The notes under the pieces: model-generated
Seen by the model: only the letters and a program-made list of their open reading frames with translations
Database searches by the model: none
What the model was told of the DNA's origin: nothing
Assembly: GCA_964017145.1 (NCBI GenBank)
Contig: OZ024852.1
Coordinates: 3,163,945 to 3,227,944, forward strand
Origin: Agrocybe praecox
Lineage: Eukaryota > Basidiomycota > Agaricomycetes > Agaricales > Agrocybaceae
Length of the DNA: 64,000 bases
Direction: 5' to 3'
Translations under genes and position numbers: made by a program
Shown here: one piece after another, positions 11,903 to 22,839 of the stretch
Position numbering within the stretch: the stretch's first letter is position 1
Layout: the number at the start of each line of letters is the position of its first letter

Positions 11903-12539
11903 GTAGATGTTAGAGGTGTGAAAGTTTCTGAAACTGTGAGTGACAACGTTGTAGATTTTCTCAATTTTGCTTACCGTCATCGCAGATCTAGCAGCATCGA
12001 GAACCTAGTATAAAGTTACGCTCATGTTTGATATTGCCAGCTTACCCACCGTCATTCAAATATTTCAAAGGCTATCAGTAACTTCTTAAATTCTGACAAT
12101 AATGAAGAACGTGCATCAAGATAACTTGTCAACAACAGAACAAGGGAGGGCTGCTTCGCCGTTCCAAGGGTCCAAAAAGGGTTGAGGATTTGTCAGCCAG
12201 ACCAAATTGACCGAGATGACCGAGATGACCGAGATGACCGTTCGCAAGCACGTTCGGAAATGGGCGGTACCTTTTTCGCACGTAGATTTCTTGCGCACAC
12301 ACAGACAACACTAATCTACTATGCCAGATGGCCGTTGTGGCATGGCCATGATTAGCATACCACACACCAAGGAGTACACACCAGCATCCAAGACCACTAA
12401 CCAACATCGTACAAATATATTACGAGACAGAAGTACGTCATGTACAAAAACGAGGAGTATATAAAAAAGGACCATCATCAGGACCCATTGGCGTTCCAAC
12501 ACTCTCCGGCGGGGTGATACCCAACATTATTGGCATTGA
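11903..12539. other. Intergenic with a short minisatellite
   Basis: 12211-12241 holds three and a half copies of a 9-bp unit (GACCGAGAT). Nothing else is recognised. Confidence 0.5.
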
Positions 12540-13464
12540 AACGACAGGTATGGGGTTTTTGGGGTACCCCTACCTCAGCTCGAGGCTTCCCAAGGAGGTT
12601 CTCCCCCGCCGCAAACTAGCATTGCCGGGCGAAGCTCGACCTGCCTCCGTTCATGACAACACCTAGCTCTTAGAGGGAGAGCTAACGAACAACAACAATG
12701 TGTTCAACCATTCCAAAGGTGGTCCTATTGGGGTAAGCTCCGGTCTCGCGACGACCGAGAAGCGACCCGTCGATGACCAAGAACTTCGGAACGCACAAAG
12801 GTATGCATCTGGCTTCCTCTCGATCATACTTGCCGGCTGGTGCATTAGAAAAAGCTCTTCCATCGACGACGCATATGGGTACCGTCTCACCTCGTCCAAC
12901 TACGCCGGCGATGTCCGCCCACATTCCCATACATCAATCAACTCACCAAATAAACCTGCCACTCTTATTGGCCCTCAACTCATTCAACCACTTCCCACTA
13001 CGTCCTCCTCGCCCACGAGAATTGTTTAGTATGAGTCTGCGACGAACCACTTCCAGCATGCCTTCCACTATTCCGTCGGCGTTCCAAATGCCACGAACCC
13101 GGGCGACTTCCACCAGAGCATATACGGCCTCATTGACTTCGACGTATACTCAACGCTATTCCCCATCTCCTCGATGTTCTGGAAAGACACCGCCGAACGA
13201 GAGTCTAGGGCACATAATGATTCCAGTGTCTGTGAGTACATGAACAGAATTGTCACATTTGAGACACCGGTACACCAAACTATCGAGGACGATAGCACTC
13301 ACTTCTTTCCTGCTCACGCTGTCTCCACCCCTCATTGTGATACTGCGTCTCTATCATCTGCTTGGGTTGCGCCGCCGATGCCACAATCTGACAACTACAT
13401 TCTCATGGCAAGTTATCTGTTTCTTCGAGATGGGGGGTACGTCTGGAAGAAGAATTCGATCTGA
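12540..13464 (+). pseudogene. Degenerate coding remnant of unknown family
   Basis: Several stretches look like former exons, for example one reading Tyr-Gly-Leu-Ile-Asp-Phe-Asp-Val-Tyr-Ser at about 13120-13150. They are separated by stops and frame changes that no intron set resolves. The part 12960-13170 is similar to 21630-21840, including a matching Ile-Asp-Phe-Asp-(Val/Leu)-Tyr-Ser block followed by Leu-Phe-Pro-Ile. The two are probably remnants of one family, which I do not recognise. Confidence 0.35.
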
Positions 13465-14013
13465 AATTGGATGTACGGTGTATTTCCCCTTGATATTCAA
13501 TCTGATCACTGGCGGACGCCAAATCGAGGTTTCAGTAAGCGGGGGTTCACAATTTGAATGTGTTACTGGCTTACCACGTTCAGGATACTTTTAATCATGG
13601 ATATAGGCATAAGAGTCCATGAACGAACAATTGTGGGACGAAGGGGAAATGGGCGATGGTGGATCATTTTGAAGGTTTAATCAATTCGATTTTCTCAATT
13701 TCGGCGGTGTCACATGCCTCGTTACTCGCCACGCAGCCGGCATGTTTTCGGCTTCATAGGCTTATCCCATTTGCTCTTACCTTCAATTCGGCAGTTCCTC
13801 ACGGCTGGCGCTGGCCACTATTCAGTCGACAAATAGTACCCACTCGGAAATGTTTGCTGCTTTTCGACAAGTGTTGGTTACATAAATATTTCTATAATTT
13901 CCTTATTAGGTTGTTTAATCAACTATTAACGTGAAGATTTAACAGAAAACATTTTAAACGGCTACTATTGTGTGTGGGTATTCGGATCAGCGCGCGCAAT
14001 TATTTGGAGAATT
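13465..14013. other. No gene seen
   Basis: Ordinary AT-rich sequence up to the GCGC-rich foldback element. The last about 45 bases resemble an internal segment of that element's arms, so its true outer edge may lie slightly left of 14014. Confidence 0.4.
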
Positions 14014-15050
14014 GCGCGTATATTGCGGTCATTTAGGGGAAGTATTCCCGCGCACCGCTCATTGAGGTTTTTACCCTTTCCGCGCAATGTTGGGGTCAAA
14101 TTAAGTCTAAATATAGTTAAGTCCAAATTGTCCCTGAACGTGTGCGCGGACAGGAAAGTTGCGCGATTTTGGGTAAATCGCGCGACGTTTTTTCCGCGCG
14201 CAATTCTTTTAATATATGTGGAGTCATGTGCGCGGGTATTCGGATCATCACGCAATTATTTTGAGAATTGCGCGCAACACTTTGTTTTGAGCGCGCACTT
14301 TTTCTTGCGCGCAATTAATATGTGCCTGCGTGTGCCGGTCTGCCGAAGGTTGAGTCACCGTCTGGCACTGCGGCACTTCCAAAGCACTCCGTAGCGTCAG
14401 ATGTTTTACGGATGAATTGGAACCTTCATTATATTCTTAGTTTTATGTCTCATAAATTATAACCCGCAATTATGTTACTGATACGAATGGTCTGCTACAT
14501 ATTTAAAAAACCATCATTTCCTATAGAACTATTTGCATTAAAACATACAATTAAGTGTCCAAGTAAAAAAGGTTAAAAAAAGTGATAAGTAGCTACAGGT
14601 AAAGAATGCTACAGGAAAGTCAGAATGTTCTTCATAGCATAGTATGTATTTGAATTGTAAACGAAGTCTGATATATGGCTCTGTTGAAAGCCATTATGCA
14701 GCTGGATGATCCGACCTTCGGCAAACCGGCACACGCAAGCACACATTAATTGCGCTCCAGAAAAAGTGAGCGCTCACACAAAAGTGTTGCGCGCAATTCT
14801 TAAAATAATTGCGCGTGCTGGTCCAAATACCCACGCACATGACTCCAATTAAATTAAAAGAATTGCGTGCGGAAAAAAAGTTGCGCGATTTTGGGTAAAT
14901 CGCGCAACTTTCCTTACCGCGCACACTTTCAGGGACAATTTGGACTTAACCATATTTAGACCTAATTTGACCCTAACATTGCGCAGAAAGGGTAAAAGTC
15001 TCAGTGAGCGGTGCGCGGGAATATTTCCCCTAAATGACCGCCATACGCGT
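14014..15050. mobile_element. Long-TIR foldback element, copy 1
   Basis: Left arm (about 14014-14358) and right arm (about 14700-15050) are inverted copies of each other over roughly 345 bp with modest divergence. Shared landmarks are ATTTAGGGGAA, a GCGCACCGCTCA block, AGTTGCGCGATTTTGGGTAA (itself a small palindrome) and AATTGCGCGCAACACTTT. The arms surround an AT-rich core of about 340 bp with no coding capacity. The whole unit could fold into one large hairpin. No target duplication was identified. Confidence 0.8.
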
Positions 15051-15061
15051 AACATTTTTGT

Positions 15062-15645
15062 GTGTGAGCGCGCACGGTTTCTGATGCGTACAATTCATGT
15101 TTGCCGGCGTGTGCCGGCGGTCGAGTCACCGCCTGGCACCGCGGCACTCTGTGGCATCAAATTTTTGATTGTTCCATAAGGATGCATTAGAATATTGCAT
15201 ATAATTTGAGCTTTATGTCTCATATGTTATAACCTGCAAGCATCGTTCAGATGCAAATATCCTACTACATATACATTCAACAGCCATCTTTTCCCAACTA
15301 TTTGCATCCAATTTACTAAAATATACAATTAAGTGTCAGGGTAAGTAAAGGCAGAGAAGTGATAACCAGGTGCGATTAAAGACTGCCAGTGAAAGTGAAA
15401 ATTATTTTTATAATATAGTATGTATATTAATTGTAAATGAAGTTTGATATATGGCTTTGTCGAAAGCCATGATGCAGCCGGATGATCCGACCTTCGGCAG
15501 GCCGGGACATGTAGAACCCTGACAAAGTCGCGCAACTTTCCTGTCCGTGCACACGCTCAGGGAAATTTTGGACTTCACCATATTTAGACCTAATTTGACC
15601 CTAACATTGCGCGGAAATACTTCCCCTAAATGACTGCCATACATA
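15062..15645. mobile_element. Foldback element, copy 2, truncated and abutting copy 1
   Basis: The sequence restarts inside the left arm (GAGCGCGCAC, then GTGTGCCGGCGGTCGAGTCA). It repeats the core of copy 1 (shared TTTATGTCTCAT, ACAATTAAGTGTC, TGATATATGGCT, GATGATCCGACCTTCGGC) and ends in a shortened right arm at about 15490-15640. The tandem arrangement suggests nested insertion or unequal exchange. Confidence 0.7.
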
Positions 15646-15677
15646 TTTAGTCCTGAACGCTGAACCTCGTGTATATA

Positions 15678-16457
15678 CAGTCGGACCTGTGATAACCCAT
15701 AACTGTGATAACCCATAACCTGTAATAACCCATAGCTCAGCCAGTCCACCAAGTCGGTGGGCGGGGAAATGTGTACCATAACCCATAACCCTCGATAACC
15801 CATAACCCATACCCCTCTGCTGGAAAAACCCATAGGTTTGACCCCTATATAAAGCCGAATAAGACTAGGTCCAGGCATGTAATTAGTTCACTAGTGGACT
15901 CGTCATAGTGATGCGCCACTCAAGCCAGCTGGCCACCTCAAAAATCAACACATTCATGTTTTTCGTCTCGAGACGTCTGACAAAGAAATCTACTATCACG
16001 CCGTGATGGACTCAATCAAGGCACGTAAAAAAATTGACTTAAACGGTAGAGATGATGTCGACGATGACTCCCCAGTAGAACCTCGTCCAACTCGTCGTGA
16101 GATCCTCAAGTCACTATCAACTATCAGCAAGTGCATTGAAGACTCGAATGATCCTATTGCACGCAAACTTTTGGGCGCATTCAACCGGCAACTTCGCCTC
16201 AAAGAGACACAAAGTATGAGAGCTACTCTAGTGACTGATTTCTTTCAAAAATCATAGGTCTCCTTGTTTATTCTAGCCTACAGTTAATTAGCAATGTCTA
16301 GAGCACAAATCTATAGCCCTAATATTTTAATCAATTTTACCGATTTTTTCGTGATTTTTCGAGCCTATTTTTAGCATACCTCTCGAAACCCATAACCTAT
16401 GATAACCCATAGCCTGGGGTGTCTACCAAGGGGTATGAGTTATGACAGGTCCGACTG
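15678..16457 (+). mobile_element. pogo/Tigger-like Tc1-mariner element, 780 bp, internally deleted
   Basis: The ends are inverted: CAGTCGGACCTGT at the left and its complement at the right, extending imperfectly into ATAACCCATA. They are bracketed by TA on both sides, the Tc1/mariner target. Subterminal copies of ATAACCCATA recur near both ends. The interior keeps the 3' end of a transposase-like gene (16006-16257). The 548-bp element at 38029-38576 shares the terminal motif. Confidence 0.8.
16006..16257 (+). pseudogene. C-terminal remnant of a pogo/Tigger-type transposase
   Basis: An open frame of 83 residues ending Thr-Asp-Phe-Phe-Gln-Lys-Ser. It has an acidic stretch and a helical Ile-Ser-Lys-Cys-Ile-Glu segment. 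This pattern (acidic linker, a helix, then a terminal 'TDFF' tail) is familiar from the ends of fungal jerky/Tigger DDE transposases. The helix-turn-helix and DDE catalytic parts are absent, so it cannot mobilise anything. Identification rests on the tail and on the matching terminal repeats. Confidence 0.5.
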
Positions 16458-17592
16458 TATATATATGGTATTTTAGGGCGTGAAAATGAAACACAGAGCC
16501 TTCGGATCTGGTTATTATTGGATCGTGTATGTGCGTGGTCAACTCTTCGCGGATCACGCACTGGCAGTGCAAGAATATACTTTGATTCACAGCAGAATTC
16601 ATCGACTAAGCGTCATGAGTGGACGAAGCGCTCACTAAATTTATCTCACTGACATCCAATGGATTTGTGACGCAGGACAAACGTTTAACGTTACGACCGA
16701 ATTCGTCCATATCCATCTACCGTGTGACGCATGACGAAGAATCGATCAGATTGGTTATAGGAGTTTTATCCTCAGCAGAATCGATGCTGTGACCAAAACA
16801 CTTGTACATGTAAGTTTTGACTTTTGAACCTTTTTCTGAAAAAGCAGGATATATCGTGAACAGTAATGACATGAGCGTGTAGGTCGAGGTAGGATCCGGA
16901 CCACAGCAAAGCGACTCGGAGGCGAATTACAGCGATTGAAATCACCTGAAACTTTGAAAGCTTTAAAGGGTCGCGTTGACAAGGGATCCACGACACAAAG
17001 CAGCTTTCCCAATACTTATCTGGGTTTTCCACTCTCCTTTAAAATAAGTTGGGGGGTTCAGGGTCATGTATCTCTGAAATAATCATTTTAGTCCAGGAAA
17101 GAATGGGGAGGTAGTATTACTAATAGAACCAACTCACTCTCCAGGCATGATGCATGAAGACTCAAGGACACAAAAAACGTACGACGGAACGTGTCCTTAA
17201 GTCTTCTCTGGGTGACGAAATATCATTATCCCTTGATGCTCTGGGTTCAACGACTTGAACGTTTGTATAATAAATATTCAGCCTAAGGCTTATTTGTCAA
17301 ATGTGGATCTATCCTATGTCGGATGTCATTCGATTAGCTCCAAAAATAGAATCAAAATGTATAGAAATACGTGAACACTATGATTAATTGGACAAGTGAA
17401 TTCTGATGCGCGCTTCTGCGTCGGTCGCGTGAACTGTTCCATCCTTTAACGGGTATAACTTCCTCGCATTCTTCAATTATTCGGATTGAGTCTTATTCGG
17501 AACGCACTATACTTCTGCGAGTAAGGAAACTCACAGAATGGTCGACGGTTCACTTCACGCACCGACGAATGACCCTGGATGGTCCGGAAAGG

Positions 17593-17600
17593 TATATAAA
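17593..17600 (+). promoter_or_regulatory. TATA box of LysM gene A1
   Basis: TATATAAA about 90 nt upstream of the ATG at 17686. The intact copy A2 has the same box at the same distance (36974-36983, minus); in the decayed copy A3 it has become CATACAAA. Confidence 0.65.
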
Positions 17601-17685
17601 GGTTAGAGACTCGTCATTCTATCCTCAGTTCTTCAGCGAACCAAGCATACTCAAGAAACTCCTTCTCCTTTCTATCATTTTCGAT

Positions 17686-18318
17686 ATGCTTTACGCCAAA
17701 CTTGCTCTTGTCGCAGCTATGACAGGTAATAAACAATTTGAGGAGTGTCTTAGAAGCAGATGTCTAATCCATTGTTCTAGTCGTCGCTGTATCTGCCGAT
17801 GATTGCCTCAAGCAATATTCAGTCGCGTCGGGGGATACATGCTTCTCGATAGCAGTTGCCAACAAAGTCCCCACGTACGCACATTTACTGGGTATATGTA
17901 GTCGTTTCGGATTCTGACTCTGGCTATTTAGTCACCAGATAACTGTTTTGAACCCAGGTATTGGCGACTGCAAAAGTCTCGTTCCAGGCCAGGTAACGAT
18001 ACGTTCCGCGCATACGTTGGCCAATGATGCAATTGTCACTAACTGTTTTTTTCTTACACACATGGCAGGTACTCTGTCTTATGGACGCTAAACATAACTG
18101 TCAACACATAGACACTGTGGTATCTGGCGATACTTGCAACAAGATCGCATCAGAGGCAGGCATCACAGTGGCTGATTTAATCAAGGAAAACCCTCAGATC
18201 AACTCTGAATGTACCAACATGCTCATTGGCGATGTAAGTATCATTATCTTATATCTTTATGCATGCAGAATTCTCATTCCGCGTTCATCAGACTCTCTGT
18301 GTGGACAAGGCGACTTGA
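17686..18318 (+). CDS. Small secreted two-LysM protein (A1), 128 aa, five exons
   Basis: Exons 17686-17725, 17781-17874, 17932-17992, 18069-18233, 18292-18318; the frame is continuous to TGA at 18318. A signal peptide (about residues 1-20, ending Val-Ser-Ala) is followed by two LysM modules. The first (about 24-66) has Tyr-Ser-Val-Ala-Ser-Gly-Asp-Thr-Cys and a Leu-Asn-Pro-Gly turn. The second (about 72-118) has Thr-Val-Val-Ser-Gly-Asp-Thr-Cys and Glu-Asn-Pro-Gln-Ile-Asn. Cysteines sit at the positions usual for fungal LysM proteins. Such proteins bind chitin or its oligomers outside the cell, either shielding the fungal wall or blunting host recognition. There is no catalytic domain. The copy at 36262-36890 has the same exon pattern. 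Confidence 0.9.
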
Positions 18319-18813
18319 GTACGATATCGACTCCTCATGATTTTTTTAAATTCAGTTTCGATTGCGTTACTCAGGACGTCTAGTGAGATTGATGGTTAAA
18401 TTCTAGGATAAATTGCTATGACAGTATGAAACCATTTTGGAATTCCCCATAAAAATAGACCCTTGCAACGCGAAGAGGACAAAATGATTGAGCGCTTTGG
18501 CGAATTTCTACTTGGTTCAGTTGAAAATATCTTTATTTGCCCCATTGCTATTGTAGATTGCCACAGGCTGGCTTGATGCTAACGGAACTTCTGAATCTCT
18601 ATTTTTGGTTGAAGATAAGGATAACTCAAGGCATGCGGATGATTGTCCTGCAGATCATTTCCGTGACTTTCTAATGGCACTCTGGGACGCAAGTGACGTT
18701 GGTCCTGGACGGAGTTCATTTTGAAATTCGGGAAGAAGCGATGAGCCCTGGCCCGTCGCTCAGAATCGGTCAGCCCCGAATTGCAGACCACCCCTCAAGA
18801 CTTTGTAGGTAGG

Positions 18814-18821
18814 TATATAAA
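18814..18821 (+). promoter_or_regulatory. TATA box of LysM gene B1
   Basis: TATATAAA about 85 nt upstream of the B1 start. Equivalent boxes precede B2 (35761-35770, minus) and B3 (39807-39814, minus). Confidence 0.6.
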
Positions 18822-18902
18822 CGGTAGTAATTCACTGAACATGCCCCTTAGACAATAATGCACAGCTTCTCGCTAGCACTACCTTTATTTTCTTTTTCAG
18901 AT

Positions 18903-19574
18903 ATGTTCTCTGTCGGACTCTTGAAGCTCGCCTTCCTCGCTGCGACTGGTAACTTCTTGAGCTTTACTATTATTTCTATATATCATACATTTTCTCAGCG
19001 TCGTCTTTCGCAATGGCCAAAAGCAACTTACTGCTCAGTGTGACAGGTTCTATGTCGTAAAATCTGGAGATACCTGCAACAGTATCTGTGCTCAACAACA
19101 CACATCGAGGTGATCCTTCATTCATAACCACAGTATACACAATAGTGACACACACACTCTCTCACACATATATGTATTCATTTTGTACTGAAAAGCTTCG
19201 AGATTCAAGCTCTCAACGTTGTTATTAACGACGACTGTACTAATTTGGAAGTTGGCCCTGAGCAGTGAGGTACTCTATCATGCAGAGAGTCACACTTACA
19301 ATGTCGTTCAATCCATAGCTTCTCTGCCTCGGAATTCAAGGGCAAGATTGCACCGATATCCATGTCGTGCAGAGCGGTGAGATTTGCCTGAGCATTGCAG
19401 CTGGAGCAGGGATCAGTGTGGATGACCTCCTGGCGAACAACCCTAACGTCGACGCTGCTTGTACTAATCTCGCAATAGGCTAAGTGAGTTCAAATTTCTC
19501 GCTAGTAGTTTTATCATTATGTTTGCAGAGCTGACAGCCACTCGTAGGTTCTCTGTGTGGCTCCCAGCGCGTAA
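18903..19574 (+). pseudogene. LysM gene B1, broken copy
   Basis: The exon layout of intact B2 (34986-35674) can be followed from the signal-peptide exon at 18903 to the terminal Val-Leu-Cys-Val-Ala-Pro exon. Three lesions are visible against B2: a one-base loss about ten codons before the first LysM core (near 19025-19035), which shifts the frame; an altered exon-3 end (19256-19270) where an in-frame TGA replaces the normal donor position; and a Glu codon turned to TAA at the end of exon 4 (about 19481). Two LysM modules would otherwise be encoded. One indel could be a sequencing error, but three independent changes make inactivity likely. Confidence 0.8.
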
Positions 19575-19909
19575 ATTTGCGACCCGTGAACAAATGGACG
19601 TGATTCGGTTTCGGTCTGTTTACAGCGTCAATTTCGTGGTAATATAGATAGGAGTGAGTAAATTAAATATATAAACTTTACCTTACGCCGCGTGGCAAAG
19701 ACCGTTCTCTGGGGCCTTACTGTTTTTTTTTTGGCGAACGAGGACGAAATCGAAGCCGGCTCGGGTATTCCGGGCACGTGGCGTGCATTGTGATGGAGTC
19801 TATTTTCGGCTTTAAATTTGGAACTGTTCTAATTTCCACACCCTCATCACCATGATGGCACATAATGCTTTCTTATTGCTTTTTTTAAGTTGTATCCATC
19901 CCAATCGAC

Positions 19910-21378
19910 TTGTCCCTTCCCATGATCCGCCTCTCTCATGTCATCATAATCATACTCTCTGGCTTTCTGATTCATACCGCATTGGAAAGGTTCAGGCTTA
20001 ACTTTGGATGGCGGTGGACGACTTCCCCTATGGCTCCATCTTCGTTAGATACCCTGACTATTGCATTTGGGCAGCGAGTGGCTGGTAGCGGGAGTACGAA
20101 TAGTGGTGATAGCACGCCGAGTTTAGGAGTAACAGATGTCTTCATTTCGCTCGAGGCAGCTCTCAGTACGAGGACGAAGAATGCGGATGAGGGCGGCGAA
20201 CATGTAGCTGCGGATGTGAAGAGGGTCGTGTATGATATGCGGGGGATGAACTTTACCACTTTGGGTGGTAATGGAGATGGCGAAAGTGGTTCTAATTCAC
20301 AAGGTAAAGCTATGAATCATTTCTTAGTAGTACTTGGAAAACATGACGTCCGAATAGGTGCTCTGCAGTCAACGACTAGCATCGCGACCGTGGATGAGGT
20401 ATTGAAGGACCTCACATTCTTATCCAAACTCCCCAACTCTCGTCTCTCGCGATATACTTTCCAACAACGAAGCGGAAGCTAGTACCAAATTCAGATAACA
20501 AAGCATTGCGGGATGAAGAAGTGATCTTCCCACCATTCAGTGACACCGATGTACATCTGCAAACGGAGGTGTCGCGACTGTACGCAGACACGTTTGGCCG
20601 CGTTACACATGATAATAATAGGAGCCACGCGTTACTCAAGCTACAGACGTTGGAGATCCGAGGCCTACTTCCTCATTCGAACGACGCTTTGACTTCTGCC
20701 AACCTCGAGTCCGCATTCAAGGGACTCGCTCACCTCTCGATAAGCGTCTATCCGGGAAAACATGCCAACGGACAACAACACGTTGGGTTTAACGGAGACG
20801 AGGCGAAGTTCCTGCGCGATTTGACAGACTTATTGAAATCTACGACAAACCTCGAATCACTTGCATATGCCGGCGATATGGATGATGGTTACGTTGGAGA
20901 GCGATGGAGGCTATGGGAGGGGCTGACATTTCCCCGTTTGAAGGCGCTTAGTTTCAGATATGTGGTGTTTGACACTACTAGGAGATCCACCAAAGATAGT
21001 GTTGGCTTCATTTTTCGACATAAAGATACCCTCATGAGTTTGCGGATGGAGAACTGTTTTGTGAATAACCTCATGGTTGGGTCATGGAGTCGGATATTTG
21101 GCGCGTTGCGCAAGGCGTTTTCCGGCTCGTTGGATGGAAGTGGGAGTGGGAGTGGGCTTACGGAATTCACGTTCGTCCCGCAGCCGGGGACGAGAGAGGA
21201 AGATGGGGCGTTTCCGGAGAATTATGACTGTTATGGGTGGTTCTTGGATGGGCAGGGAATCGTTATTGCTGACTATGATGCGATCATGTTTGAGATTGGA
21301 GACGAGGAGGAAGAGGTGAGAAGGTTGAGGGCCTTGAAGGGAATGGTTGACGAACGAAGAGCGAGGAAGGGGTTGTAA
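19910..21378 (+). pseudogene. F-box-family protein relative, frameshifted and without a visible F-box
   Basis: Two adjoining frames together match the body of the F-box protein at 4165-5444: a Val-Lys-Arg-Val-Val-Tyr-Asp segment, then leucine-rich segments and an FIFRHKDTL block. The frame changes at about 20434-20442, inside a Leu-Pro-Asn...Leu-Ala-Ile-Tyr-Phe-Pro segment. One missing base in a CT-rich run explains it, and no intron does. No F-box is seen upstream: the first 40 codons from 19910 are hydrophobic and unlike the paralogue. The C-terminal half is open for 290 codons to TAA at 21378, so decay is recent or the indel is an assembly error. Confidence 0.65.
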
Positions 21379-22839
21379 TTTAATTTATATCTTTAATTTC
21401 TCGGGCTCCCCAGATCTGGTGGAACACGAACAGGTACGCAGTCCATCGAACTGTCTAACGACACACGCGGCACAGTTTCGAGCATTTAGATCCTTGGCTA
21501 TAGTAGTTGAGAGTGAACAATAGCGGGTAAAAATTCCTTGCAAGTTTGATATAGAGATCCAGTGCCTAATCTCATTGTGCCAGGTCCCAGTGAGTCCCCA
21601 CTGGCATCCCTAACCCTCCCGCTTTAAATTGACCCTCGATTCCTCCAGCCAGCTCCCAGTGCACTACGACCTCCTCGTCTATGGGAAAGGTTTAGCATGA
21701 GTCATCCGCGAACCCTCCTCAACATATTTTTGACCGTACCGATAACGCCCCAAAACCACAAACTCAATCATCCTCCACTCGAGCACTTACGGTCGGGCCA
21801 TTGACTTCGACTTGTATTCAGTGCTATTCCCTATCTTGTAGTACCTTAACATATAGTTGCAATTATTGGTCTTGGTCTCGATTTTGTATGCTATGCAAAT
21901 ATTAAGTATTGTAGATGGGACGTCCTTGTGAAACATATGGCAGTGCACTATGCCTTGGGTGTAATTAGGTTAGATCGTACATAAAGTCTGTGGCGGCGAC
22001 ACGTACAAAACTGATCAGATACACCTTACTCTGACCGTGCCCAACCCAAGCCCAACCGCTCTAGCGCGAGGCTGCTCCCTAGGCCAGGAAATACTGGATG
22101 ACTCCATCGCTTTTAGTATTACAAATTTATGATAATCCGCGGATGTACTCCAGGGTTACTGATTGTCAAGCTTCTTATTAGATCCTCTGCCACATTTACG
22201 AAATTTGGGAATTTGAAGGGTACTCCTCTCTCGACGCCTTTTCTTTTATTAATTTTACTCAATACTAAAATCCCACGTTCAGGAGAACATAAAAACCACG
22301 ACACCGCCCTCGTTAACTCATACTATGTAAATCACGATGTCTCAAATGACTTCCAGAGTCACGGTGGTACTTCGGCGCGAGACATCGGAGCCAATAACAC
22401 ATCGACATAGACATAGACAGCTCAAGCAAAGAAAAGAAATTTTTAAAAAGGAAAAGAAAATGAGATATTACTGCTTCGCGCCTTTAGTATCGTCATGCAC
22501 CGTGACTGACTGACGGGCGCCTAAATTATAACCAAAAGAACCCCAGATTTAGCATCTTTTGAACGAATGAACGAATGAATTTAGTACCACTAACAAACTC
22601 CAGATTTTTGTTTTCTTTATCAGATAGATCTGGTAGTCCGCAAGTTGAAAAAAAAGAGAGTATATTCGAATTCGAATTCGAGTGAATGTATGTACGTAGC
22701 TATTGACGTAGACGTAAAAAATAGAATACATAGCGAATTAATGGACGCAATGCAACAGTAATGTGCAAATAAATGATAGATGTACGTAGTAAAAGTAAAG
22801 TATACTGATGAACGTCATGAAATTCCCCGCCTCACCCCC
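21379..22839. other. Intergenic, with a coding remnant and the 3' flank of the giant gene
   Basis: 21590-21850 resembles 12960-13170 (same Ile-Asp-Phe-Asp-x-Tyr-Ser block) and is a decayed fragment. 22230-22640 is the downstream flank of the giant gene. Pieces of it recur elsewhere: the 22255-22300 stretch (complement GTTCTCCTGAACGTGGGATT) at about 58268-58312, and the 22460-22530 stretch at about 54285-54345. This shows that the duplications extended past the gene's end. Confidence 0.6.

Larger units (their letters stand above)
16640..19580 (+). repeat. LysM cassette, copy 1 of an inverted segmental duplication
   Basis: About 2.9 kb that reappears inverted at 34980-37880. Homology covers the far-upstream region, promoter, LysM gene A, the A-B spacer (shared CTCAAGGCATGCGGATGATT motif) and LysM gene B. 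The two copies stand about 15 kb apart around an F-box relic and the giant serine-rich gene. A third, partial copy (gene A and spacer only) is at 46200-47460. Confidence 0.85.

Noticed and set aside
12540..12660. A structured RNA (5S rRNA, SRP or snRNA) in a GC-rich stretch
   Set aside because: Compared by eye with remembered 5S, 7SL and U1-U4 features, with no match; it reads better as a decayed exon.
22555..22600. GAACGAATGAAC repeats downstream of the giant gene as a regulatory array
   Set aside because: Too few, imperfect units; the relic copy shows they are simple 3'-flank sequence.
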